DNA of 64,000 nt from JBCBSZ01 sp039818945 (GCA_039818945.1 JBCBSZ010000001.1:62001-126000), one strand, 5' to 3'. Positions 50,568 to 59,415 are shown, counted from the stretch's first letter. The notes: a model not told the origin generated them from the letters alone. Numbers and translations are program-made.

Positions 50568-52500
50568 GCGCCACCGTCGCCCCGCTCCTGACGGCGGCCT
50601 GGATCGTGTCGGTACCCACGGCGTTGCCGACGACGTGGACGCCGAAGGGCCCGCCGTCGAGGTGGGCCGCCAGCTCATCGTTGCGGTCGTGGTACGTGAC
50701 GATGCAGACGGTGTCCGCGGCGTAGCTGCGCTCGCGTCCGCGCCCGAGCCCGGCGGCGATCACCTCGGTCTCGGTGATGCGCCGCAACGACATCGCGGGC
50801 ACGAACGTCACCCCCTCGTCGAACAGTCGCTCGCGGCTGGCCGCCACGGTGGCGGGTGGGTACGGGATCATCGCGCCGAGCTGCTCGTGGCGACCGATGA
50901 TGGTCACGTCGCAGCCCTCGGCGAGCAGCCGGTCGGCGACCGACACGGCCTCGAAGGTGCCGGTGTCGTCGTACACGACCGCGGTGGAGCCGACCTGCGC
51001 CCGACCGCCGAAGCCGAGCACCTGCCAGCTGGTCGAGACGTGGGGCAGGTCCGCTCCCGGCACCGCCCTCGACGGCGAGGACAGCTGGAAGCCGGGCGCC
51101 TTGGGTGTCGACCCCGTGGCGATGACGACCTCGTCGGGCGACGCCTCCCTGATCAGGTCGGGATCAACCGGCGTCCGCAGGTGCACCCGCACGCCGAGCC
51201 GGTCGATCTCGTCGGCGAGCCAACGGGTGAGCGCCTCCAGGTCCGACCGGGGCGGAACGGACGCGGCCATGCGCACCTGACCGCCGAGGTGGCCGGTCAG
51301 CTCGTAGAGCTCGACCTCGTGGCCCCGCAGCGCGGCGGTGCGGGCCGCCTCCAGCCCGGCCGGCCCTCCGCCGACGACGAGCACCCGCTTCGTCACGTCG
51401 GCCGGTCCCGGCGTCTCGAACGGGACCGTCGTCTCGGCCCCCGCGGCCACGTTCACGACGCACTGGATGCGTCCGGTGGTCATCAGCTGCGCCACGCACC
51501 CCATCGACGTGCCGATGCACGGCCGGATCTCGTCCTCGCGGCCGTGGCGGGCCTTCGCGACGAGGCGGGGATCGGCGATCATCGCCCGCACCATCGAGAC
51601 CATGTCGGCCATCCCGGAGCCGACGATGTGGTCGGCGTGGTCGAGCGTCATGATCCGCCCGGTCACGATCGTGGGCACGTCGACGACCTTCGTGACGTGC
51701 TCGCTGGTGTCGAGCTCGTAGCCGAGCGGGTCGTCGAGCGTCGACAGGAACTTGTGGAACCGCCAGTAGGTCCCCATCGACACGTCGAGGAAGTCGAGGT
51801 CGGGCTCGAGCGCGCGGGCGATGCTCTCGGCCTCTGCGTGGTCGATGCCGCCCTCGATGAACTCGTCGCCCGAGATGCGGATGCCGACCGGGAAGCCGGC
51901 TGACACCTCCGACCGGATCGCCTGCAGCACCTCCCTGGTGAAGCGGACCCGGTTCTCCAGCGAGCCGCCGTAGTCGTCGTCGCGCTGGTTGGTCGCCGGC
52001 GACAGGAACGAGCCGAGCAGGTACCCATGGGCGGCGTGGAGCTCGACCCCGTCGAGCCCGCCGGCCTCGACCCGGCGCGCAGCTGCCGCGAAGGCCTCGA
52101 CCAGGTCCGCGATCTCGCCGACCGTGAGCACCCGCGGCGTGATGCCGACCATGGCGTTCGGGATCGGGCTGGGCCCGACCGGGCCGCCGCCGCGCGTGAG
52201 CGTGATGCCGCCGTGCCAGAGCTGCTGGAAGACCTTCGTCCCGTGGGCGTGCAGCCGCGACGAGAGCTCCTCGAACCACGGCAGGACGCGGTCGGAGTGG
52301 ACCGGGATGCCGGTCGGCGAGTCGGTGGTCACGCCGGCGATCTCGATGATCGCCAGCCCGATGCCGCCCTCCGCCCGGGCCTCGTGATAGGCGATCAGGT
52401 CGTCGCCGAGGGTGCCGGTCGAGTGGGCGGTGCGCACGATGCGGTTGGGGATCGTGCAGCCGGCGATGTGCTGGAGCTGGAAGACGTTCGGGTACCTCAC
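50557..52500 (-). CDS. OYE-type flavoprotein with FAD/NAD domain (2,4-dienoyl-CoA reductase-like), FeS ligand missing
   Basis: A 647-residue protein. Residues 1-320 are an FMN TIM barrel (GVELHAAHGYLLGSFLSPAT near 151-170), then a 4Fe-4S segment and an FAD/NAD(P) domain (RVLVVGGGPAGLEAARTAAL). The cluster segment reads C328-x2-T331-x3-C335-x11-C347: spacing is exact for dienoyl-CoA reductase and trimethylamine dehydrogenase, but the second cysteine is Thr. GTG 52500 overlaps the P450 stop as GTGA, so the two are coupled. It could reduce an unsaturated intermediate from the P450 step. Confidence 0.9.
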   Translation of the reverse strand: MRYPNVFQLQHIAGCTIPNRIVRTAHSTGTLGDDLIAYHEARAEGGIGLAIIEIAGVTTDSPTGIPVHSDRVLPWFEELSSRLHAHGTKVFQQLWHGGITLTRGGGPVGPSPIPNAMVGITPRVLTVGEIADLVEAFAAAARRVEAGGLDGVELHAAHGYLLGSFLSPATNQRDDDYGGSLENRVRFTREVLQAIRSEVSAGFPVGIRISGDEFIEGGIDHAEAESIARALEPDLDFLDVSMGTYWRFHKFLSTLDDPLGYELDTSEHVTKVVDVPTIVTGRIMTLDHADHIVGSGMADMVSMVRAMIADPRLVAKARHGREDEIRPCIGTSMGCVAQLMTTGRIQCVVNVAAGAETTVPFETPGPADVTKRVLVVGGGPAGLEAARTAALRGHEVELYELTGHLGGQVRMAASVPPRSDLEALTRWLADEIDRLGVRVHLRTPVDPDLIREASPDEVVIATGSTPKAPGFQLSSPSRAVPGADLPHVSTSWQVLGFGGRAQVGSTAVVYDDTGTFEAVSVADRLLAEGCDVTIIGRHEQLGAMIPYPPATVAASRERLFDEGVTFVPAMSLRRITETEVIAAGLGRGRERSYAADTVCIVTYHDRNDELAAHLDGGPFGVHVVGNAVGTDTIQAAVRSGATVARAL

Positions 52501-53690
52501 GGGGCGTCCCAGGCGACGGGGAGGGACTCGACGCCGTGCAGCACCGGCGCGGAGATGAACGCCGGCTCGCCGGTGAGGCGGAGGTTCGGGAGTCGGTCGA
52601 GGATCGCGTCGAGCGCGACCGCCGCCTCGATCCGACTCAGCGGCGCCCCCATGCAGTAGTGGATGCCCTTGCCGAACGCGAAGTGCTTCTTCAGCCCGTC
52701 CAGATCGCGCGTGACGTCGAACCGCTCCGGCTCGTCCCACAGGTCGGGGTCGAGGTTCGCCGAGAAGAAGCTGCACATCACCTTGGACCCCTCCGGGATC
52801 GTCTGGCCCTGCAGCTCGGTCTCCTCGGTGTTGGTGCGGAAGAGCCCGTGGACCGGTGCGTCGTAGCGCAGGCTCTCCTCCACCGCGTTGGCGACGAGGT
52901 CTCGGTCCTGGCGGACGAGGGCCAGCTGGTCCGGGCGCTGGAGGAGCCGCCACACGAGGTTGCCGATCAGCTGGGTGGTGGTCTGGCTCCCCGCGATGAA
53001 CAGGAAGCCCATGAAGCCCAGCACCTCGACGTCGCTCAGCACCCGACCGTCGAGCTCGGCGGTGAGCAGCGCCGTGAGCGTGTCGTCCGGGAGGGGCTCG
53101 CCGTCGGCCGCGAGCCGACGCCGCTCGGCGATCATGCGCAGGAAGTAGGCGGTCTCCTCCTCCCGGTCGGGGTCGCGGCGACCGGGCCGAGCCGACTGCT
53201 CGTCGGCGTGCCGGGCGATCACGGCGTCCGCACGCGGGCGGATCTCGCGGCAGTAGTCGACGTCGAGTCCGAGGAGCCAGGCGATCACGATCAGCGGGAC
53301 CGGCATGGCGAGGAGCTCCATCAGGTCGCCCTCGCCGCGCTCGATCCAGGCGTCCATCTCGTCGTGGACGAGTCGGCGGATGTCGGGCTCGAGCGCCTCG
53401 AGCGCCTCGGCGCTGAAGGCCCGCTGCACGAGACGGCGGTCGGAGGTGTGCTGGGGCGGGTCGACGCTCACGAGCACGCCCCCGCCGGCGTAGGCGAGGC
53501 CGGGACCGTGCTCGCTGCTCCACAGCTTGTAGCGCCGCAGCATCTGGGCGACGTCGTCGGCGCGCGTCACCGCCCACCAGTCGTACGGCTCGCCGGCGTG
53601 CGCCACCGGGCACCGCTCCCGCAGCCGGGCGTACTCGGCGTGCGGATCGGTTCGGAACGACGGCGAGAAGAAGTCGAAGTCGTCGGTCAT
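52497..53690 (-). CDS. cytochrome P450 (1)
   Basis: A 397-residue soluble class I P450. The I-helix oxygen motif is FLFIAGSQTTTQLIGN, the ExxR is VEESLRYD, and the heme ligand motif is FAFGKGIHYCMGAPLSR with the axial cysteine. Length and N-terminus (no membrane anchor) are typical for bacterial enzymes. It needs a ferredoxin and reductase, neither of which is encoded next to it. It is followed by an OYE-type reductase with a 4-nt overlap; a LarA-family gene lies 66 bp upstream. The substrate is probably a terpenoid, steroid or aromatic compound, which is inference. Confidence 0.95.
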   Translation of the reverse strand: MTDDFDFFSPSFRTDPHAEYARLRERCPVAHAGEPYDWWAVTRADDVAQMLRRYKLWSSEHGPGLAYAGGGVLVSVDPPQHTSDRRLVQRAFSAEALEALEPDIRRLVHDEMDAWIERGEGDLMELLAMPVPLIVIAWLLGLDVDYCREIRPRADAVIARHADEQSARPGRRDPDREEETAYFLRMIAERRRLAADGEPLPDDTLTALLTAELDGRVLSDVEVLGFMGFLFIAGSQTTTQLIGNLVWRLLQRPDQLALVRQDRDLVANAVEESLRYDAPVHGLFRTNTEETELQGQTIPEGSKVMCSFFSANLDPDLWDEPERFDVTRDLDGLKKHFAFGKGIHYCMGAPLSRIEAAVALDAILDRLPNLRLTGEPAFISAPVLHGVESLPVAWDAP

Positions 53691-53756
53691 CGGTGGGTCC
53701 CCCTGTCCCGGCCGGTGACCGTACCGCCCTCGCCCCGCGACGCGAGCGCCGGCCCT

Positions 53757-55034
53757 TCAGTCGTCGACGCGGAGGATCAGCAGCGGACCGTCCGGCACGA
53801 CCGCCCACCGGGCGTCGCGTCCGAAGCGGTCGAGGAGCTCCTCGATCGCGGCGTCGAGGTCGGCCACCGGCCGGAAGTGCAGGCGCTCGAGGGTGTCGTC
53901 GTCGATGCCCTCGGTGTGGATCCAGATCTCGTTCTTCAGGCGGACCTGGTAGGTCTCCTGCGCGCACCACTGGTCGAGGACGAAGAACTCGCCGGCCATG
54001 ATCCGGTCGATGAACTCCTGCGGCGTGGTCGCATGCTCGAACACCTCGCGGTACTCGTCGCTGCCGAACCCCTCGCGGCACTCGCTCGCGATCAGGATGA
54101 CCCCACCCTCCCGGGTCGCCCCCGCCACCCCGGAGAGCCCCTTGGACGTCTGGTACAGGTTGAGGTCGAGCGGCGCGCCCGAGTTGGTGGTCACGACGAA
54201 GTCCAGCGGCTCGTCCAGGACCTCGAGGCAGTGCTCGGCGAGCGCGTCGACGCCCCGCAGGTGCGCGGTGACCGGATCGCCGGCGTAGATGCCGGTGACC
54301 CGCTTCTCGGTGTCGAGCGTGACGTTCACGATGAAGTCTGCCCCGACCTTGGCCATGACCTCCAGGCCCGCCTCGTGGAACGGGTTGCCGTCGAGCACGC
54401 CGTATGCCGTCATCGGGTGGGCGACCATCTCGGGCCCGTGCATGTAGGTGAGGGTCTCGGCTGCCGAGATGCCCGGCAGGATCGACTTCCGTCCGCCGGA
54501 GTAGCCGGCCCACATGTGCGGCTCGATGAACCCGGTGAGGATCTTCAGGTCGGCCTCGACGTAGCGGCGGTTCACGTACGCCGGCACCCCGTCGGCGATC
54601 TCGCCGACCAGCACCATGTCGTCCTGCTCCTTGGAGAGGTGGTCGACGACTCGGTAGCGCTCGGCGATCTCACCGCCGACGAGCCCGACCAGCTCCGCCG
54701 GATCGGTCGGCCGGTGGATGCCGGTGGCGACCAGGATCGTGATCGCCTCGGCGGGCAGCCCGGCGGCTTCGAGCCGGGCCAGGATGCCGGGGAGCAGGAG
54801 GGTGTTGGGGACCGGCCGGGTGACGTCGCTGATGACGATCACGGCGTCGCCTCGACCCCGGGCGATCTCGGTGAGCGGATCGCTGTCGATGGGCCGGTCG
54901 AGCACCCGGGCGAGCTCCGCCTCCGGATCGGCGAGCGGTGCCGCCGCGCCGGGGCGCAGCACCCCCCGGAAGTTGGGCGTCTCGGGACACTCGACCTTGA
55001 TGCCGTCGGTCCCGTACCTCAGCTCGACCTGCAT
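53757..55034 (-). CDS. LarA-family nickel-pincer racemase homologue
   Basis: A 425-residue LarA/DUF2088 protein. Residues matching Lactobacillus plantarum LarA are present: D70 and R73 (SDVTRPVPN), H107 (ATGIHRPT), H174 (EPHMWAGYSGG), K183 (GGRKSILPG, the residue that binds the nickel-pincer cofactor) and H199 (MHGPE). The downstream YQTSKGLSG lysine and DQWCAQ tryptophan are also kept. LarA homologues racemise or epimerise 2-hydroxyacids. No larB, larC or larE genes for cofactor synthesis are in the window. It is expressed with or just before the P450 and OYE genes, so a 2-hydroxyacid intermediate is possible. Confidence 0.9.
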   Translation of the reverse strand: MQVELRYGTDGIKVECPETPNFRGVLRPGAAAPLADPEAELARVLDRPIDSDPLTEIARGRGDAVIVISDVTRPVPNTLLLPGILARLEAAGLPAEAITILVATGIHRPTDPAELVGLVGGEIAERYRVVDHLSKEQDDMVLVGEIADGVPAYVNRRYVEADLKILTGFIEPHMWAGYSGGRKSILPGISAAETLTYMHGPEMVAHPMTAYGVLDGNPFHEAGLEVMAKVGADFIVNVTLDTEKRVTGIYAGDPVTAHLRGVDALAEHCLEVLDEPLDFVVTTNSGAPLDLNLYQTSKGLSGVAGATREGGVILIASECREGFGSDEYREVFEHATTPQEFIDRIMAGEFFVLDQWCAQETYQVRLKNEIWIHTEGIDDDTLERLHFRPVADLDAAIEELLDRFGRDARWAVVPDGPLLILRVDD

Positions 55035-55183
55035 GACCCACCCCTCCCGGACGTCGCACTCCCGTCGACACGTCGGGGGGCGGCCGCGTCCGCGCCGACG
55101 CTACTGCGGCCGGGCCGGGCCGTGAAGGGCCCGCCGGGGCGACGTCCGTGCGCACGAGGGCCGCCGTGACGCATGCTCGTGCC

Positions 55184-55810
55184 ATGGACGTCTTCGAGGC
55201 GATGAGCACCTGCCGGGCGATGCGGTACCTGAGGCCCGATCCCGTGGAAGACGAGCTCATCGAGCAGGTCGTCACCGCCGCCACCTGGGCGCCGAGCCCG
55301 GGCAACTCCCAGGGCCGTGACATCGTCGTGGTCACCGACCCGGCGAAGAAGGAACCGATCGCCGAGGCGATCGCCGCGGTGATGGCCGATCGCGTCGCTG
55401 CGATGGAGCGGCCCGACCGGACGCACCGGCTCATGCTCGACGGCACCGGTCACCTCGTCGAGACCCTGGCGACGTGCCCGGTGTTGATCTTCGTCTGTGG
55501 CCGGGCGATCTACCCGTACGGCGCCCCGCGGGAGTCGTTCGTGTGGTCGTCGATCTACCCGGCGGCCCAGAACCTGATCGTCGCCGCGCGGGCGCTCGGC
55601 CTGGGCACGGTCTTCACCACGTTCCAGGGCGTCGCCGAGCCGGTGATCCGCGAGACCCTGGCGATCCCCGACGACGTCCACATCGGCTGCATGATCCCGA
55701 TGGGCTGGCCCGAGCGGAACTTCGGCCCCGTCAACCGGGTGCCCTACGACCAGGTCGTTCACCGCGACGGCTGGCAGGGCGACCTTCGCCCGCCACCGGG
55801 CTCGCCCTGA
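55184..55810 (+). CDS. nitroreductase-family FMN oxidoreductase
   Basis: A 208-residue nitroreductase-fold protein. The N-terminal helix STCRAMRYLRPDPVEDELIE has the FMN-phosphate Arg set, AATWAPSPGNSQGRDIVVVT is the typical second block, and SSIYPAAQNLIVAARALGLG with GCMIPMGWPERNFGP completes the fold. It probably uses NAD(P)H to reduce nitro, quinone or enone groups. ATG 55184 begins the first helix. It has its own 149-bp upstream gap and ends exactly where the convergent luciferase-like gene ends, with adjacent stop codons. Confidence 0.9.
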   Translation: MDVFEAMSTCRAMRYLRPDPVEDELIEQVVTAATWAPSPGNSQGRDIVVVTDPAKKEPIAEAIAAVMADRVAAMERPDRTHRLMLDGTGHLVETLATCPVLIFVCGRAIYPYGAPRESFVWSSIYPAAQNLIVAARALGLGTVFTTFQGVAEPVIRETLAIPDDVHIGCMIPMGWPERNFGPVNRVPYDQVVHRDGWQGDLRPPPGSP

Positions 55811-56683
55811 TCAGGCGACCTGCGAGATGACCTCGTCGCCGAACCGAGCGAGCGTCTCCTCGGCGTCGCGGTAGAAGAGGAAGGCCGGCACGACCACCCG
55901 GTCGACACCCATCGCCGCGAGCGCCTCGATCTCGCCGAGCGACTGCGGCCCGACGACGCCGTTGCCACCGGAGGTGATCTCGATCGCGTCGGCATCGCGG
56001 CCGTGTTCGTCAGCGGTCCGGCGTACCACCTCGAACAGCTCGGCCAGCTGCTCGTGGGTGCCCGACGCCGGGAAGAACCCGTCGCCGAGCCGACCCGCCC
56101 GCTTCGCCGCCGGCACGGTGTGCCCGCCGACGTGGATGGGGATCGTGCCGTTCACCGGCGACGGCTCCTGGATGCAGTTGGTGAACGACACGAACTCACC
56201 GTCGTAGGACGCCTGGTCCTCGCTCCACAGCGCCCGCATGGCGTGGGTGTGCTCGTCGGTCATCCGCCCCCGCTCGCGGAACGGCACCCCGATGGCGTCG
56301 AACTCCTCCTCGAGCCAGCCGACCCCGATGCCGAGCTCGACCCGCCCGCCGGACAGCTGGTCGAGCGTGGCGACCTCCTTGGCGAACACCACCGGGTTGC
56401 GCTGCGGGAGGATCATCACCCCGGTCGCGAGCCGGATCGTCGACGTGACGCCGGCCAGGTACGCCAGCCACACCACCGGATCGGGGATCGGGGCGTTCTC
56501 CTGACCGGGCATCTTGCCCGTCGGCGAGTACGGGTAGGCCGACTCGTAGCCGGCGGGCACGACCACGTGCTCGACGGTCCAGAGGGTGTCGAAGCCGGCC
56601 GCCTCGGCGGCCCGGGCCATGGCGGCGGCCTCGGCCGGCTCGGCGAAGGGTCCGGTGTTGGCGAAGACGATCCCGAAGCGCAT
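55811..56683 (-). CDS. LLM class F420-dependent oxidoreductase
   Basis: A 290-residue luciferase-like TIM barrel. MRFGIVFANTGPFAEPAEAA opens it, FDTLWTVEHVVVPAGY carries the conserved His, RLATGVMILPQRNPVVFAKE and LGIGVGWLEEEFDAIGVPF are the standard blocks for F420-dependent (rather than FMN) members such as TIGR03619-type proteins. Coenzyme F420 use is an inference from that sub-family and from the actinobacterial setting. It is convergent with and directly abuts the nitroreductase gene. Substrate not identified. Confidence 0.88.
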   Translation of the reverse strand: MRFGIVFANTGPFAEPAEAAAMARAAEAAGFDTLWTVEHVVVPAGYESAYPYSPTGKMPGQENAPIPDPVVWLAYLAGVTSTIRLATGVMILPQRNPVVFAKEVATLDQLSGGRVELGIGVGWLEEEFDAIGVPFRERGRMTDEHTHAMRALWSEDQASYDGEFVSFTNCIQEPSPVNGTIPIHVGGHTVPAAKRAGRLGDGFFPASGTHEQLAELFEVVRRTADEHGRDADAIEITSGGNGVVGPQSLGEIEALAAMGVDRVVVPAFLFYRDAEETLARFGDEVISQVA

Positions 56684-56773
56684 GCCCGGACCCTACGCCC
56701 GACCCCCCGTGCATCGCTCACGACCTGTGCGGGACGGTCGATGGAGAGGTCGGACCGAGCAGATGGGCGGGCG

Positions 56774-58774
56774 GTGTCGAAGATCAACGCGTACATCACG
56801 CTGCTCCTCGCATCGGCGGTGACCGCGACCGCCGTGGCCTTCGGCGACCTCGACCTCGACGAGCCGCTCGGCGCCGACCCGCTGCTCTTCGTCGTCTTCG
56901 TCGGCCTCGCCGTGGCGACCGAGCTCCGCCCGCTCCCCTACCTCTTCGTGAACGACGGCGGCAGCGAGATCACGGCCTCCTGGACGTTCTGGATGGTCGT
57001 GCTCGTCTACGCGCCGCTCGGCCCCGCGCTCGCGATCACCTTCGTCGTCGCGGCGGGCGCCGACGTCGTCCAGCGCAAGCCGCTCAACCGGGTGCTGTTC
57101 AACGGCTCGCAGCTCACCCTGTGCGTCGCGTTCGCCGGCTTCGCGATCGACTGGCTGGCGACGGCGACCCACGCCGAGGACCGATCGCTGCGGTGGGCGC
57201 TGGCGATCATGGTCGGCGGGGGCATCGCGATCCTGCTCAACAGCCTGCTCCTCTCGGGCGCGATCGCCTTCAGCAGCCACGTGTCGCTGCGCGACGTCGC
57301 ACGGCAGACGGTCGGGTTCAACCTCACGCTCGACGGGCTCCTGATCGCGCTCGCCCCGATCTTCGTCGTCGTCGCCGACCACGACCCGCTGTTCATCGCG
57401 CTGCTGCTCTTCACGGTGTGGATGATCTACGTCAGCACCCGGCTCGCGATGGCCCACCGCCACGAGTCGATGCACGACCTCCTGACCGACCTGCCGAACC
57501 GGCGGCACTTCTACGAGCACGCCGCGATGGTGGTCGGCGGGGCCGGAGCCGACGCCCGCATGGCGGTCGTCTACATCGATCTGAACGGGTTCAAGGCCAT
57601 CAACGACCGGCTCGGACACCACGTCGGCGACCTCGTGTTGTGCGCGACGGCTGAGCGGTTGAGCGGTGCGACCGGCGACGGCGTCGCCGCCCGCCTGGGC
57701 GGCGACGAGTTCCTCCTGCTCCTCGTCGACATCGAGGACATCGACGACGCCGTGCGCCGCGCCGCCGAGATCTCCGAGCTGCTCGTCCAGCCCATGGACA
57801 TCGAGGGGGTGGCGCTCGACATCGGCGCATCGGTCGGCGTGGCGGTCTACCCCGACCATGCCGACGACGTCGCCGAGCTCGTTGACTTCGCCGACGTCGC
57901 GATGTACCAGGCCAAGACGACCGGCGGAGGCGTCCGGCTCGTCGACGACCGCGACGCCATCGCCGGCGCGGGTCGGATGACGCTGCTGGCCGAGCTCCCC
58001 GCCGCGATCGAGCGGTCCGAGCTGTTCGTGCACTTCCAGCCGCAGGTCTCGCTGCAGGACGGGAGGGTCACGGGCGCCGAGGCGCTCGTGCGCTGGATCC
58101 ACCCGCAGCTCGGGCACGTGCCTCCGGCCCGCTTCGTGAGCGTGGCCGAGGGCACCCAGGCGATCGATCTCCTGACGGACTTCGTGCTGCGCACCTCGCT
58201 CGGGCACGCCGCGGCGTGGGCGGACGCCGGACACGACCTCGTCACGGCGGTCAACGTCTCGGCTCGCAACATCCAGGACCCGGCGTTCGTGAAGGTGATG
58301 CGACTCTGCATCGCCGAGGCCGGCGTCAGCCCCGAGCGCATCGAGATCGAGATCACCGAGCACATGCTGATGTCGGATCTCCCCCGAGCCAGCCTCGTCC
58401 TGCAGCAGCTCCGGGAGATGGGCGTCACGATCGCGCTGGACGACTTCGGCACGGGCTACAGCTCGCTGACCGTCCTCCGCAACATGCCGATCGATCGGAT
58501 CAAGCTCGACCGCACCTACGTGACCAACCTCGCCCGGAACGTCGGCGACATGTACATCGTCAGGGCGATGGTGCAGCTCTCCCACGACCTCGGGCTGAGC
58601 ATCCTGGCGGAGGGTGTCGAGGACGAGGAGACCCTGCACCTGCTCGCCGAGCTGGGCTGCGATGCGGCGCAGGGCTACGGCATCGCCCGGCCGGGGCCGG
58701 CCGACGGCGTGGTCGAGCTCCTGACGGCGAGGGCGGTGTCCGACGCGCCGCAGACGAGGAGCAGCACGACGTGA
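56774..58774 (+). CDS. membrane GGDEF-EAL protein (c-di-GMP turnover)
   Basis: A 666-residue membrane protein. Residues 1-230 hold about seven hydrophobic helices (for example PLLFVVFVGLAVATELRPLP and ALAIMVGGGIAILLNSLLLS), a MASE-like sensor. The GGDEF domain follows with DLLTDLPNRRHFYEH and intact RLGGDEFLLLL near residue 310. The EAL domain has GAEALVRWIHP, EIEITEHMLM and LDDFGTGYSSL, so its metal ligands are kept. Both cyclase and phosphodiesterase sites look usable. GTG 56774 is chosen; ATG 56741 is an alternative. The stop overlaps the DUF5317 gene as GTGA. Confidence 0.92.
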   Translation: MSKINAYITLLLASAVTATAVAFGDLDLDEPLGADPLLFVVFVGLAVATELRPLPYLFVNDGGSEITASWTFWMVVLVYAPLGPALAITFVVAAGADVVQRKPLNRVLFNGSQLTLCVAFAGFAIDWLATATHAEDRSLRWALAIMVGGGIAILLNSLLLSGAIAFSSHVSLRDVARQTVGFNLTLDGLLIALAPIFVVVADHDPLFIALLLFTVWMIYVSTRLAMAHRHESMHDLLTDLPNRRHFYEHAAMVVGGAGADARMAVVYIDLNGFKAINDRLGHHVGDLVLCATAERLSGATGDGVAARLGGDEFLLLLVDIEDIDDAVRRAAEISELLVQPMDIEGVALDIGASVGVAVYPDHADDVAELVDFADVAMYQAKTTGGGVRLVDDRDAIAGAGRMTLLAELPAAIERSELFVHFQPQVSLQDGRVTGAEALVRWIHPQLGHVPPARFVSVAEGTQAIDLLTDFVLRTSLGHAAAWADAGHDLVTAVNVSARNIQDPAFVKVMRLCIAEAGVSPERIEIEITEHMLMSDLPRASLVLQQLREMGVTIALDDFGTGYSSLTVLRNMPIDRIKLDRTYVTNLARNVGDMYIVRAMVQLSHDLGLSILAEGVEDEETLHLLAELGCDAAQGYGIARPGPADGVVELLTARAVSDAPQTRSSTT

Positions 58775-59367
58775 TCGTCCTGTTCGCCTTCGTCGTCGTC
58801 GTGGCCGCCGTGCCGCTCACCGGGGGAGACCTGCGCCGTGTCGCGGCGATCCGCCTGCGCATGCCGTGGCTGATCGCGGTGACGTTCGTCGGTCAGGTGC
58901 TCGTCACCGACGTCTTCGCCACGCAGCTCGCAGGCACCCCGGGGGCGATCCTGCACGTGATCACCTACGTGGCCGCGTTCGCCTTCATGTGGCTGAACCT
59001 GCACGTTCGCGGCCTGTGGCTGATCGTGCTGGGCGGCTTCATGAACTTCGTCGCGATCGTCGCGAACGGCGGGGTGATGCCCACGACGGAGTGGGCGCTC
59101 GAGACCGCCGGCGCCGAGGAGGCGACCGACGACGAGTTCCGGAACTCCGGGCTGGTCGACGATGCCCGGCTCGTGTTCCTCGGCGACTTCCTGGCGATCC
59201 CCGAACCGCTCCCCCTCGCCAACGTGTTCAGCATCGGCGACGTGGTGCTGGTGATCGGGGTCGGCGTCGTCGTGCACACCCAGGCGCGGCGCCCCGACGA
59301 GGAGGACCCGGAGGGCGGGGCGGCGGTCGGCAGCGCCGCGAGGGTCCGGCGGCCGCCGGTGCTGTGA
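58771..59367 (+). CDS. DUF5317 membrane protein
   Basis: A 198-residue membrane protein with about five helices, including VIVLFAFVVVVAAVPLTGGD, LIAVTFVGQVLVTDVFATQL, HVITYVAAFAFMWLNLHVRG and IGDVVLVIGVGVVVHTQARR. The conserved DUF5317 blocks are NFVAIVANGGVMPTTEWALE and FLGDFLAIPEPLPLANVFSI. Function is unknown. It is translationally coupled to the GGDEF-EAL gene by a 4-nt overlap, a pairing that recurs in actinobacteria, so it may take part in the same signalling. It ends in a large hairpin facing two small convergent peptide genes. Confidence 0.88.
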   Translation: MIVLFAFVVVVAAVPLTGGDLRRVAAIRLRMPWLIAVTFVGQVLVTDVFATQLAGTPGAILHVITYVAAFAFMWLNLHVRGLWLIVLGGFMNFVAIVANGGVMPTTEWALETAGAEEATDDEFRNSGLVDDARLVFLGDFLAIPEPLPLANVFSIGDVVLVIGVGVVVHTQARRPDEEDPEGGAAVGSAARVRRPPVL

Positions 59368-59371
59368 GCGC

Positions 59372-59403
59372 GACGAAGTGGACGCCGAGGCGCCCGCTTC
59401 GTC
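59372..59403. terminator. bidirectional hairpin after DUF5317 gene
   Basis: GACGAAG (59372-59378) pairs with CTTCGTC (59397-59403) and the interior CGCC (59383-59386) pairs with GGCG (59389-59392), giving a stem with small internal mismatches. It sits between the DUF5317 stop and the stop of the convergent small peptide gene. Confidence 0.5.
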
Positions 59404-59415
59404 AAGGTCGGTTCC

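Noticed and set aside
46629..50678. A 1349-codon minus-strand frame extending the molybdenum hydroxylase upstream
   Set aside because: The upstream part overlaps the TetR and SDR genes in the wrong frame; ATG 48899 with a 4-nt overlap to TetR is the supported start.
50557..54513. A 1318-codon minus-strand frame that would fuse the flavin reductase to sequence upstream
   Set aside because: The extension is a shadow of the P450 and LarA genes. GTG 52500 overlapping the P450 stop is the family-consistent start.
56003..56773. N-terminal extension of the GGDEF-EAL frame
   Set aside because: It runs antisense through the luciferase-like gene and is low-complexity; only ATG 56741 remains a possible alternative start.
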